Assembly (NCBI GenBank): GCA_036645575.1
Contig: JAVXNW010000015.1
Coordinates: forward strand, 1-32,992
Source of the DNA: JAVXNW01 sp036645575
GTDB lineage: Bacteria; Bacillota; Clostridia; Christensenellales; Aristaeellaceae
Length of the DNA: 32,992 nt
Direction of reading: 5' to 3'
Part shown: positions 23,031 to 31,731 of the stretch, in pieces
How the letters are laid out: each line of letters starts with the position of its first letter
How positions within the stretch are numbered: the stretch's first letter is position 1
Notes under the pieces: model-generated
Seen by the model: only the letters and a program-made list of their open reading frames with translations
Told to the model about the DNA's origin: nothing
Database searches by the model: none
Translations under genes and position numbers: made by a program

Positions 23031-24641
23031 TTGGGCGCAGAATATGTGCTGGAAATGAAGAATATCACCAAGCGATATGGCGAGAACACCGTGCTGGAGG
23101 ACGTCTCATTGGCGATCCGGCCCGGTGAAATTCACGCGCTGCTGGGTGAAAACGGCGCGGGCAAATCGACGCTCATGAACGTGCTGTTTGGCATGCCGGT
23201 CATACATTCGACCGGAGGATTTGAAGGCAACGTGTCCATCGACGGCGACGTGGTTCACATCGTCTCGCCGCACGACGCGATGTACAAGGGAATCGGCATG
23301 GTGCATCAGGAGTTCATGCTGTTACCCGGCTTTACCATTACCGAAAACATCAAGCTGAACCGCGAGATCGCAAAGCCCAACGTGGTGAGCAAGATCTTGG
23401 GCAAGAACATGGAGACGCTCGACATGGACGCCATGGCGCGGGACGCGCGCAAGGCGCTTGACAGCGTGGGCATGTCGATTGACGAATACACCTTGGTGGC
23501 GGGGCTGCCTGTCGGGTACATGCAATTTGTTGAAATTGCGCGCGAGATTGACAAGACCGGCATCAAACTGCTGGTGTTTGACGAACCGACCGCCGTGTTG
23601 ACCGAATCCGAGGCGGACGAATTGGTCAAGGTCATGAAGCAGATTGCAGCGAGCGGCATCGCGATTATCTTTATTACCCACCGGTTGGATGAGGTGATCG
23701 CGGCGTCCGATTCGATTACGATATTGCGCGACGGGAAAATGGCCGCGACGCGCGAAACCGCGAAGACCAACATCGTCGAACTGGCGGAGCTGATGATCGG
23801 GCGCAAGGGCGAAGGCATGATTGCCACCGTGCCCAAGACCCAACCGCACGCGGACGTCGTCGCGCTCAAGGTCGATCACCTGTCGGTCAAAATGCCGGGC
23901 GAGGAAGTCAAGGACGTGTCCTTTTCGGTCTACCAAGGCGAGGTGCTGGGGATAGGCGGATTGGCGGGGCAGGGCAAGATCGGCATTCCCAACGGCATCA
24001 TGGGCGTATACCCCGCGACCGGCAACGTCGAGTTCTTTGGGGAAAAGCACGACTTGGGCGACGCGGGCAAGGCGCTACGCGCGGGCATGTCGATGGTGTC
24101 AGAGGACAGGCGCGGCGTGGGGCTGCTGCTTGACCAGTCGATTGAGGACAACATCGTCTTTAACGCGATGCAGATCAAGGGCGAGTACCTCCATAAGCTG
24201 CTCTTTCTCACCAACAAAAACGACCGCGAGATTCGCCAGACCGCCCTTGACATGATCAAGCGCCTCGACATTCGCTGCACGTCGCCCACGCAACACACCG
24301 GCACGCTCTCGGGCGGCAACCAACAGAAGGTGTGTATTGCGCGCGCGCTGGTGATGAAGCCGAAGTTTTTGTTCGTATCGGAGCCGACGCGCGGCATCGA
24401 CATTGGCGCGAAAAAGCTGGTGCTCGAGACGCTGGTGAACCTCAACCGCGAGATGGGCATGACCATCGTCATGGTGTCGTCGGAATTGCAGGAGTTGCGC
24501 TCCATCTGCGACCGCATTGCGATCGTATCGGAGGGCAGGATGGTCGATATATTGCCCACGGACAGCTCCGACGCCGATTTTGGTCTGGCGATGTCCGGCA
24601 TTAAACCGGGCTCACAGAAAGGGGGCACGGCAAATGGCTAA
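23031..24641 (+). CDS. ABC transporter ATP-binding protein with two nucleotide-binding domains (sugar/nucleoside type)
   Basis: 536 residues, RbsA/NupO-like. Domain 1: Walker A GENGAGKST (39-47), Walker B LLVFDEPTAVL (about 180-190), but the signature loop is degenerate (LPVGYMQFVEIAR). Domain 2 starts near 285: its Walker A region is altered (GLAGQGKIGIPNG), the signature is canonical (LSGGNQQKVCIAR, about 425), and Walker B reads FLFVSEPTRGID with Ser in place of the usual Asp before Glu. The start is TTG 23031 with AAGGAGG at 23015-23021; the next in-frame ATG is 23055. It overlaps the first permease by 8 bp. Confidence 0.92.
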   Translation: MGAEYVLEMKNITKRYGENTVLEDVSLAIRPGEIHALLGENGAGKSTLMNVLFGMPVIHSTGGFEGNVSIDGDVVHIVSPHDAMYKGIGMVHQEFMLLPGFTITENIKLNREIAKPNVVSKILGKNMETLDMDAMARDARKALDSVGMSIDEYTLVAGLPVGYMQFVEIAREIDKTGIKLLVFDEPTAVLTESEADELVKVMKQIAASGIAIIFITHRLDEVIAASDSITILRDGKMAATRETAKTNIVELAELMIGRKGEGMIATVPKTQPHADVVALKVDHLSVKMPGEEVKDVSFSVYQGEVLGIGGLAGQGKIGIPNGIMGVYPATGNVEFFGEKHDLGDAGKALRAGMSMVSEDRRGVGLLLDQSIEDNIVFNAMQIKGEYLHKLLFLTNKNDREIRQTALDMIKRLDIRCTSPTQHTGTLSGGNQQKVCIARALVMKPKFLFVSEPTRGIDIGAKKLVLETLVNLNREMGMTIVMVSSELQELRSICDRIAIVSEGRMVDILPTDSSDADFGLAMSGIKPGSQKGGTANG

Positions 24642-26541
24642 GAAACTTGCCCAGCGCATCGTGGCGATCGTGCTGGTTGCGCTGGCCGCCGTGCTGATGG
24701 TGATCGGCGTCATCGGCTTAGGCAAGCGCACGAGCGCCGAAGGGCAGACGCTGCTGAGCAGTATGCGCGCGCGCTCGCTGCTCGAGGCGACCGGCGAGGG
24801 CGTCGTGGAGTCCTACGTCGCCATTGCCAAAAAGGAAGCCACCGCCAAGGTAAAGGCCGAGGGCGGCTCGATGTCGGATATGCGCGCGGCGGTCGCGGCG
24901 GCTGAAAAGCAGGCGCGCGAAGGCAATACCGCATCGACCATCGACTATGAGACGACCGACACGGCGCAGCTCGAGGCGTCGGTCACCGAGCTTGAGGGCG
25001 CGCTTTTGGCGTACTACGCGGAGAAGACGCGCGCCGAAGAGGCCTACGCCGATGAGATGTGGGCATCCGGCGAGCTGGCCGCCGCGCAAGAGGCGGCGCT
25101 CATGGAAAAATCCGCGGCGCCGGCGGACGCCGAGGGCACTTCTTCGGGCATGGACGACATGGCGCTTGACACCGAAGCAGAAGTGGACATGTCGGGCTTT
25201 GTCGCGACCGATGAAATGAACCGACTGATGCAAGTCGCGGACGAAAAATACCTGTTGGTGAGCGCGGCGATCAAGGGCATCTATCCGGTGCTCGACGACG
25301 ATGCGCTGATCACCCTCAAATCGACCATCACGTTTCTCGTGTGTCAGCCGGGCGACACCTACACGACGATGTTCGACCGGTTCAACCAGTCGGGCGGCGG
25401 CGCGGCGCTTGCGGACAGCGGCTGGACGGCGCAGATCATTCGCTACGGCGACGACCTGATCACGGTGGCCGTTGGCTTAATCATCTTGGCGGCGCTGGTG
25501 CTGTTTTATCAGGTGCTGGTCAAGAAGCTGGGTCTGCCAAGGCTGATCATCGGCATGTTCTTCGTGCTGCTGTGCGTGCTTTCGATGATCTACGACTTGT
25601 CGCTTTCAAAGCTTCTCTCAAATACCATCGTGCGCATGGGCATGAACAGCATCTTGGTGCTTGCCATGGTGCCCGGCATACAGTGCGGCATCAGCCTCAA
25701 CCTGGGTTTGCCGATTGGCATCGTGGGCGGCTTGCTGGGCGGCCTTTTGTGCATCGAACTTGGGTACAGCGGGTGGCTGGGATTCCTGTTCGCCATTGCG
25801 GTGGGCGTGGTGATCTCAATCGTGTGCGGCTACCTGTACGGGCTGTTGCTCAACCGGCTCAAGGGCAGCGAGATGGCGGTCACGACCTACGTCGGCTTCT
25901 CGGTCGTGTCGCTCATGTGCATTGCGTGGCTGGTGCTGCCGTTTCAGTCGCTGCAATTGCGCTGGCCGATGGGGCCGGGGCTTCGCAACACGCTGAGCAT
26001 GCAGTCCTCCTTTAAGCACATCTTGGATAGCCTCTGGTCCTTTAAGATCGGCTCGTTCACGGTGCCGACGGGGCTACTGCTGTTTATGCTGCTGTGCTGC
26101 TTCCTCGTCTGGCTGTTTAGCCGCTCGAGGACGGGCGTGGCGATGCAGGCGGCGGGCAACAACCCGCGCTTTGCCGAGGCGACCGGCATCAACGTAGACA
26201 AGATGCGCATCATCGGCACCATCCTGTCAACGGCCCTTGGCGCGATCGGCATTCTGGTGTACTCGCAGAGCTACGGCTTCATGCAGTTGTACACCGCGCC
26301 CCGCCAGATGGGCTTTATCGCCGCGTCGGCCATCCTGATTGGCGGCGCGTCCACTTCGCGATGCAAAATCAGCCACGTGCTGATCGGAACCTTCCTGTTT
26401 CAGGGCGTGTTGACGCTGGGCATGCCGGTTGCGAACGTATTGGTTCCGCAGTCCACAATATCCGAAACCATGCGCATACTGATCTCCAACGGCATCATCC
26501 TCTATGCGTTGACCAAATCGGGAGGTGAGTCGCGTGCGTAA
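24634..26541 (+). CDS. ABC permease with a large N-terminal extracytoplasmic domain
   Basis: 635 residues. Helix 1 (about 8-28) is followed by a hydrophilic, Ala/Glu-rich, probably coiled-coil extracytoplasmic region (about 30-268), then helix 2 (about 274-295) and a standard BPD_transp_2-type permease core to the C-terminus. Core features include GNNPRFAEATGINVDKMRI (the cytoplasmic coupling loop) and AASAILIGGASTS. Ordinary permeases of this type are about 300-400 residues, so the first 270 are an addition. ATG 24634 follows AAAGGGGG and overlaps the ATPase stop; the longer open frame upstream lies in the ATPase gene. The second permease overlaps its end by 8 bp. Confidence 0.88.
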   Translation: MAKKLAQRIVAIVLVALAAVLMVIGVIGLGKRTSAEGQTLLSSMRARSLLEATGEGVVESYVAIAKKEATAKVKAEGGSMSDMRAAVAAAEKQAREGNTASTIDYETTDTAQLEASVTELEGALLAYYAEKTRAEEAYADEMWASGELAAAQEAALMEKSAAPADAEGTSSGMDDMALDTEAEVDMSGFVATDEMNRLMQVADEKYLLVSAAIKGIYPVLDDDALITLKSTITFLVCQPGDTYTTMFDRFNQSGGGAALADSGWTAQIIRYGDDLITVAVGLIILAALVLFYQVLVKKLGLPRLIIGMFFVLLCVLSMIYDLSLSKLLSNTIVRMGMNSILVLAMVPGIQCGISLNLGLPIGIVGGLLGGLLCIELGYSGWLGFLFAIAVGVVISIVCGYLYGLLLNRLKGSEMAVTTYVGFSVVSLMCIAWLVLPFQSLQLRWPMGPGLRNTLSMQSSFKHILDSLWSFKIGSFTVPTGLLLFMLLCCFLVWLFSRSRTGVAMQAAGNNPRFAEATGINVDKMRIIGTILSTALGAIGILVYSQSYGFMQLYTAPRQMGFIAASAILIGGASTSRCKISHVLIGTFLFQGVLTLGMPVANVLVPQSTISETMRILISNGIILYALTKSGGESRA

Positions 26542-27814
26542 TAAGCAGCGTATTTTGGACATCATGCGCAACAACGCGGTCACGATCATGTTCGTGCTCT
26601 TGTGCGTTTTGTCCATGGTCTATTCGGGACAGTCGGTCTCCTACGTGATCTTTGAGTTGTTCGGCCGGCTTTCGCGCAATGCCTTCATCGTGCTGGCGCT
26701 GATCATTCCGATCATTGCGGGCATGGGCATCAACTTCGCCATCACGATCGGCGCAATGGCGGCGCAGATCGCGGCGCTGTGGGTGCTGGAGTGGGGCATT
26801 CCGGGCACCGGCGGCTTCGTCGTCGCGTGGCTGATGACGATCCCGATCGCGGGCGTCTTTGGCTACCTGATCGGAAAACTGCTCAACAAGATGAAGGGGC
26901 AGGAGATGATCGGCGGCATGATCCTGGGCTACTTTGCCAACGGCCTCTACCAGCTCCTGTTCCTGTTCATATTTGGCAACTTGATTCCGCTGAAGACGCC
27001 GGGCTTGGTCATCAAGGGCTCGACGGGCGTGGCGAACACGGTCGATTTGAGCCTGGAAGGCGGCATCAAGTATGCGCTGGACGGCCTGTGGCGGCTCAAA
27101 TTTGGCCCCGCGCTGTACGTCTTTGCGGGTATTTTGCTCGCCTACTGCCTGATCATGTTCCTGCTTAAGCGCATGAAGGGCAAGAAATTCGCGCTCATTG
27201 CGGGCACGCTTGCGGCGTGCTGCCTGCTCTACCAGATTCCGCAGGTCGCGGAGCTGTTCTCCATGGTCAATGTGCCGATGGTGACCTTTGGCGTGGTGGG
27301 GCTTTTGTGCCTGTTCAATGTGGCGCTCATGAAGACGCGCATGGGTCAGCAGTTCCGCGCGGTCGGTCAGAACATGACGGTCGCCAACGCGGCGGGCATC
27401 AACGTGGAGCGGGTGCGCATCATCGCGATCATCATCTCCACCATTCTTGCGGGCTGGGGTCAGCTGATCTTCGTGCAGAACATGGGCTCGTTCCAGACCT
27501 ATGGCGCGCATGAGCAGGTCGGCCTGTACGCGGGCGCGGCGATCCTGGTCGGCGGCGCGTCGATTGTGCGCGCGACCAACGGGCAGGCGCTGCTCGGGTG
27601 TATCCTGTTTCACACGCTGTTCATCGTGGCGCCGGCGGCGGGCAACAACCTGTTTGGCGACGCGGCGATCGGCGAGTACTTCCGCGTGTTCATCTCCTAC
27701 GGCGTCATTGCGATGGCGCTGGTCATGCACGCGTGGGGCAACCACGTAGGCGCCAAGCCGCAAAACGCCATCAAAGACGCGGGCAACGCGGCGCAGAAGA
27801 AACCCGGAAAATAG
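26534..27814 (+). CDS. ABC permease, second subunit (BPD_transp_2 type)
   Basis: 426 residues with about ten membrane helices. Recognisable features are the early pore segment PIIAGMGINFAITIGAMAAQIAAL, GQEMIGGMILGYFANGLY, the coupling loop RAVGQNMTVANAAGINVERVRI and GAAILVGGASIVRATNGQALLG. It pairs with the preceding permease as the heterodimeric channel. I prefer GTG 26534 (MRNKQRIL), seven bases after GGAGGT, over GTG 26525, which overlaps that site. The C-terminus is Lys/Ala-rich. Last gene of the operon. Confidence 0.9.
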   Translation: MRNKQRILDIMRNNAVTIMFVLLCVLSMVYSGQSVSYVIFELFGRLSRNAFIVLALIIPIIAGMGINFAITIGAMAAQIAALWVLEWGIPGTGGFVVAWLMTIPIAGVFGYLIGKLLNKMKGQEMIGGMILGYFANGLYQLLFLFIFGNLIPLKTPGLVIKGSTGVANTVDLSLEGGIKYALDGLWRLKFGPALYVFAGILLAYCLIMFLLKRMKGKKFALIAGTLAACCLLYQIPQVAELFSMVNVPMVTFGVVGLLCLFNVALMKTRMGQQFRAVGQNMTVANAAGINVERVRIIAIIISTILAGWGQLIFVQNMGSFQTYGAHEQVGLYAGAAILVGGASIVRATNGQALLGCILFHTLFIVAPAAGNNLFGDAAIGEYFRVFISYGVIAMALVMHAWGNHVGAKPQNAIKDAGNAAQKKPGK

Positions 27815-27830
27815 CCTAGGTCAAAGCCTA

Positions 27831-27860
27831 AGCGTCCCGGCGCAAGCGGGGACGCTTTTT
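27831..27860 (+). terminator. Terminator of the ABC operon
   Basis: An 8-bp stem AGCGTCCC/GGGACGCT (27831-27838/27849-27856) with a short GC-rich loop, followed by T5. Confidence 0.88.
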
Positions 27861-27908
27861 ATATGGCTTGCATTTTGGGACGCGGGGAGAAGAAAAATCT
27901 GTCGAAAC

Positions 27909-27937
27909 TTGACGCGCGCCAAGCGGTGTTGTATGAT
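27909..27937 (+). promoter_or_regulatory. Promoter of the TIM-barrel-trkA-trkH operon
   Basis: -35 TTGACG (27909-27914), 17-bp spacer, -10 TATGAT (27932-27937). Confidence 0.65.
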
Positions 27938-27978
27938 AAGAGGCATTGGATGGTTTGCACGACGCGGGAGGTAGGAGT

Positions 27979-28758
27979 TTGAATAACCGGCTGGGTGTCG
28001 TGGCGTCCGTCGACCAGATTCTGGCGGCGGAGCGCTGCGGATTTGAATTTTTGGAGGGCAATCTTTCTGAATTGGCCGTGATGGACGAGCGCACCTTTCG
28101 CAAAAATTACGAGCGCGTGCATGAGTCCGGGCTGCGCGTGGAGGCGTTTGGCTGCATGTTGCCGCGCGAATTGTCGGTCACCGGGCGCGGCGTCAACGCG
28201 ACCGAGCTGCACGCGTACCTGGATTTTGCGTTTGGCCGCGCCAAGCGCCTGGGCGCGGAGATCATTGGCTTTTCGAGCGCCGGCGCGCGGCAGGTTCCGG
28301 AGAACTTTCCCTTTGACGTGGCGTGGCGGCAGCTGTTGAATTTTTTGCGGATTCTCGAGCGCCACGCGGCCGATTACAGCCTGACGATCGCGGTCGAGCC
28401 GCTCAGCCGTGGCGAATGCAACCTGCTCTCGACGGTGTCGGAGGCGATGCTTGTGTGCTCGGTGCTGCAACTGGAGCACGTGAAGGTGCTGGCCGACACC
28501 TACCACATGGCGATGGAGCACGAGTCGCTCGAGGTGCTCAAGGCGGTGGGGCCGATGCTCCGCCACGTCCACGTCGCCAACGCCATCGGGCGCACGTTTC
28601 CGCGCGCGGGCGATGGCGAGGACTATCGGGCGATCTTTGCGGCGCTGGACAGCGCCAAGTACGAGGGCCGCGTGTGCGTCGAGGCGGCGTATGATCACTT
28701 CGAGGAGGATGCGGCGCGCGCCTATCAGGCGCTTGACGCCGCGCGAAAGGCAACATGA
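27979..28758 (+). CDS. Sugar phosphate isomerase/epimerase-like TIM-barrel protein
   Basis: About 259 residues of the AP-endonuclease-2/xylose-isomerase-like TIM-barrel superfamily. Visible strand-end motifs include FEFLEGNLSE, VEAFGCMLPREL, AEIIGFSSAGARQVPE, IAVEPLSRGECNLLSTV, KVLADTYHMAMEHE, RHVHVANAIGRTFP and VCVEAAYD. The Glu, Asp-His, His and Glu residues are positioned as divalent-metal ligands. Substrate unknown. I prefer TTG 27979 with GGGAGG seven bases upstream; ATG 27946 would place that site inside the gene. Its stop overlaps the trkA start (ATGA), so it is translationally coupled to potassium-uptake genes, an unexpected partnership. Confidence 0.82.
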   Translation: MNNRLGVVASVDQILAAERCGFEFLEGNLSELAVMDERTFRKNYERVHESGLRVEAFGCMLPRELSVTGRGVNATELHAYLDFAFGRAKRLGAEIIGFSSAGARQVPENFPFDVAWRQLLNFLRILERHAADYSLTIAVEPLSRGECNLLSTVSEAMLVCSVLQLEHVKVLADTYHMAMEHESLEVLKAVGPMLRHVHVANAIGRTFPRAGDGEDYRAIFAALDSAKYEGRVCVEAAYDHFEEDAARAYQALDAARKAT

Positions 28759-30110
28759 ACATTGTAATCGTGGGTGCGGGCAAGGTGGGGTATGCGCTTG
28801 CCGATGTCCTGTCGCGGGAGCAGCATGATGTAACGGTTGTCGATAAAAGGGCGGACGTCCTAAGCCGCGTGGGCGATATACTGGATGTGATGTGCGTGGA
28901 GGGAAACGGCGCGAGCGTGCGCACGCTCATGGAAGCGGGCGTGGAGCGCACGGACGTGCTGATCTGCGTGACCGCGGCGGACGAGATCAACATGGTCTGC
29001 TCGCTGATGGCCAAGCAGATGGGCGCGAAGTACGTGATCGCGCGCATACGCGACCCGGGCTATACCGAAAGTCTGGTGCTGCTCCAAAAGGAGATGGGCA
29101 TCGACATGGTGATCAACCCCGAGCGCGGCGCGGCGCTTGAGATATCGCGCCTGTTCCGCTACCCATTTGCCGACAGCATTGAGACGTTTGCGCGCGGCCG
29201 CGTCGAGATGGTGGCCTTTCGCGTCGAGGAGCGGGACGGCATTGCGGGCATACCGCTCAAGGCGCTGACCGGGAAATTCCCGCGCGTGCTGTATTGCGCG
29301 GTGGAGCGCGGAAGCGAGGCGATGATCCCGGACGGCGACTTTGTGATTCAGGTGGGCGACCGGCTGAACGTGGCGAGCGACCTTGAGACGATCACGCAAT
29401 TCTTCAAAAAACTGGGTCGCAGCACGCAGCGCGTGCGCAGCGCCATGCTGATTGGCGGCGGGCACATCTCGTATTATCTGGCGCGCGCGATATCGGGCAT
29501 GGGCGTGGATCTTCGGATCATCGAGATCAAGAAGGAAAAATGCGCGTTTTTGAGCGAAAACCTGGAGGACGTGACGATCATCTGCGGCGACGGAACCGAT
29601 CAGGAGCTGCTGACATCCGAAAACGTGCGGGATCTGGACGCGCTCGTGTGCCTGACCGACCGCGACGAGGAAAATTTGATGACCGGGCTGTTTGGCGTGC
29701 ACGTGGGCGTGGGCAAGGTGATCGTCAAGGTCAACCGCCTCAACTACCTGGAGCTGCTAAGCGGCATGGGCATGGACAGTGTGATCAGCCCCAAATACAC
29801 AACCGCCAACGCGATCCTGCGCCAGGTGCGCGCGCGCGCCAACGCGTGTGGATCGATCGTCGAAAAGGTGTACCGGGTGGTGGACGGGCAGGTCGAGGCG
29901 CTGGAATTTACCGCGCTCGAGGGCGCCAATTACTTGGGCGTGCCGCTTAGCCAACTGCATATCCCCAAGGGCGTGCTGGTCGCGGTGCTGGTGCGCGACC
30001 GAAAGATCATCATTCCCTTCGGCTCCGATCACATCGAGGCGGGCGATACGGTCATTCTAATGGCGAAGACGAGCAGCGTCATGAAGCTGGAAGACGCGCT
30101 TCAGAAGTAG
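28755..30110 (+). CDS. trkA: Trk potassium uptake system NAD-binding protein TrkA
   Basis: 451 residues with two RCK units, each an NAD-binding KTN domain plus a TrkA-C domain. It is the cytoplasmic gating ring of the TrkH channel. The first Rossmann motif is IVGAGKVGYALA (5-16), with VDKRADVL and VEGNGASVRTL. The second is IGGGHISYYLA (about 233), where the third Gly of GxGxxG is Ser. It shows ICGDGTDQELL and MDSVISPKYTTANAIL. TrkA-C segments lie at about 140-215 and 370-451. Start ATG 28755 overlaps the upstream stop; trkH follows 8 bp downstream. Confidence 0.95.
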   Translation: MNIVIVGAGKVGYALADVLSREQHDVTVVDKRADVLSRVGDILDVMCVEGNGASVRTLMEAGVERTDVLICVTAADEINMVCSLMAKQMGAKYVIARIRDPGYTESLVLLQKEMGIDMVINPERGAALEISRLFRYPFADSIETFARGRVEMVAFRVEERDGIAGIPLKALTGKFPRVLYCAVERGSEAMIPDGDFVIQVGDRLNVASDLETITQFFKKLGRSTQRVRSAMLIGGGHISYYLARAISGMGVDLRIIEIKKEKCAFLSENLEDVTIICGDGTDQELLTSENVRDLDALVCLTDRDEENLMTGLFGVHVGVGKVIVKVNRLNYLELLSGMGMDSVISPKYTTANAILRQVRARANACGSIVEKVYRVVDGQVEALEFTALEGANYLGVPLSQLHIPKGVLVAVLVRDRKIIIPFGSDHIEAGDTVILMAKTSSVMKLEDALQK

Positions 30111-30118
30111 AGGGTGCA

Positions 30119-31561
30119 ATGAATATTCGTTTGGTGCTCAATCTGCTGGGCAAGGCGTTGATGGTGGAGGGCGCGCTGATGCTGCCCTCGCTCGGGGTGT
30201 CGCTCTACTATGGCCAGGGCGACTGGCGGGCAATTGTATATGCGGCGGCGCTGGTCGCGGCGGTTGGGGGGATTTTGCAGCTGTGCGCGCGGCCGCGCAA
30301 CGACAACCTGCGCGCGCGCGAGGGCTTTGCGACGGTCGCGCTGATCTGGGTGTTCATGTCCTTTTTCGGGGGAATGCCCTTTCATATCGGCGGCTATATG
30401 TCGATCACGGACAGCTTTTTCGAGTGCGCGTCCGGCTTTACGACGACCGGCGCGACCATTCTGGCCAATGTCGAGGTGCTGCCGCGCGGGCTGATGTTCT
30501 GGCGCAGCTTCACGCACTGGGTGGGCGGCATGGGCGTGTTGGTGCTGTCGCTTGCGCTGGTGCCGCACATGGGCGGGCGCGCGCTGCACCTGCTCAAGGC
30601 GGAGTCCACCGGCCCCGCGCCGGGCAAACTGGTGCCGCGCATCGAAAAATCGGCGAAGCTTTTATACCTATTGTATGTGGCGCTGTCGATCGTGCAGGTG
30701 ATCGCGCTGTTGCTGTGCGGGATGGACCTGTACGACGCGCTGATTCACATGTTCGGAACCGCCGGAACCGGTGGGTTTTCAAACTACGCGCAAAGCGTGG
30801 GCCACTTTGATTCCGTGGCGATAGACCTGGTGATTTCCACCTTTATGCTGCTGTTCGGCGTCAACTTCTCGGTCTATTTCCTGCTCTTTACCGGGCACTG
30901 GCGCGCGGGTCTGCGCAACGAGGAGCTGCGCGTCTACTTGGGCGTGGTCGCGCTCGCGGTGCTGCTGATCGCGGTGAACATTGCGCCAAACGTGGCCTCG
31001 TTTGCCGAGGCATTGCGCGAAAGCTATTTTCAGGTGAGCTCCATCATCACGACGACCGGGTTCGCCACGCAGAATTTCGACCTGTGGCCGCAGTTCAGCC
31101 GAACCATTCTGGTGGTGCTGATGCTGCTGGGCGCGTGCGCCGGATCGACCGGCGGCGGCATCAAGGTGATCCGCGCAACGCTCCTGTTCAAGTCCATCGG
31201 GCGCGAAGTCTCCCGCGTGATTCGCCCGCGCAGCGTGACCGTGGTGCGCAGCGAGTCGCGCGTGGTCGATGAGTCCACCCTCACCCAAGTGCAGGTCTTC
31301 TTCTTCGTTTACCTGCTGGTCACGGCCGTCGCAACCCTCATCGTATCCCTTGACGGCTTCAGCTTTGAAACCAACCTGACCGCGTCGCTCTCCGCCATCT
31401 CCAACATCGGCCCGGGCCTGGGCATGGTCGGCCCCACCGGCAGCTTTGCGCCGTTCTCCACGCTCAGCAAATGGGTGCTCTCCACCTGTATGCTCATGGG
31501 CAGGCTTGAAATCTACCCCGTGCTGATGCTCTTTGCCCCGTCCATCTGGAAACGGAATTAA
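30119..31561 (+). CDS. trkH: Trk potassium uptake protein TrkH/KtrB family
   Basis: 480 residues, the potassium-conducting membrane subunit. Four pore loops with selectivity-filter segments are visible: ASGFTTTGAT, FGTAGTGGFSN, SSIITTTGFAT and SAISNIGPGLG, each containing the conserved glycine. The gating-loop region ACAGSTGGGIKVIRA is present, and HWVGGMGVLVL is typical. The length is normal for TrkH. The ribosome binding site AGAGGG overlaps the trkA stop region. The next gene is 170 bp away with its own promoter. A 7-bp AAATGCC/GGCATTT inverted repeat (about 31627-31652) past the stop may be a weak terminator. Confidence 0.95.
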   Translation: MNIRLVLNLLGKALMVEGALMLPSLGVSLYYGQGDWRAIVYAAALVAAVGGILQLCARPRNDNLRAREGFATVALIWVFMSFFGGMPFHIGGYMSITDSFFECASGFTTTGATILANVEVLPRGLMFWRSFTHWVGGMGVLVLSLALVPHMGGRALHLLKAESTGPAPGKLVPRIEKSAKLLYLLYVALSIVQVIALLLCGMDLYDALIHMFGTAGTGGFSNYAQSVGHFDSVAIDLVISTFMLLFGVNFSVYFLLFTGHWRAGLRNEELRVYLGVVALAVLLIAVNIAPNVASFAEALRESYFQVSSIITTTGFATQNFDLWPQFSRTILVVLMLLGACAGSTGGGIKVIRATLLFKSIGREVSRVIRPRSVTVVRSESRVVDESTLTQVQVFFFVYLLVTAVATLIVSLDGFSFETNLTASLSAISNIGPGLGMVGPTGSFAPFSTLSKWVLSTCMLMGRLEIYPVLMLFAPSIWKRN

Positions 31562-31653
31562 TCGTCCCCTTGTTAAGCGATAAACGATTCCTGGAATGTT
31601 CGGGATATTGTTCGTGTTTTAACTCAAAATGCCCGATGTTAACCGGCATTTCG

Positions 31654-31682
31654 TTGATTGTTCTCCGTTAATGGACTATAAT
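31654..31682 (+). promoter_or_regulatory. Promoter of the exported nucleosidase-fold gene
   Basis: -35 TTGATT (31654-31659), 17-bp spacer, perfect -10 TATAAT (31677-31682). Confidence 0.75.
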
Positions 31683-31731
31683 AGCGGATGTACCGATTAG
31701 AAATACGGACATTCATGAGGAGGACTTACCG

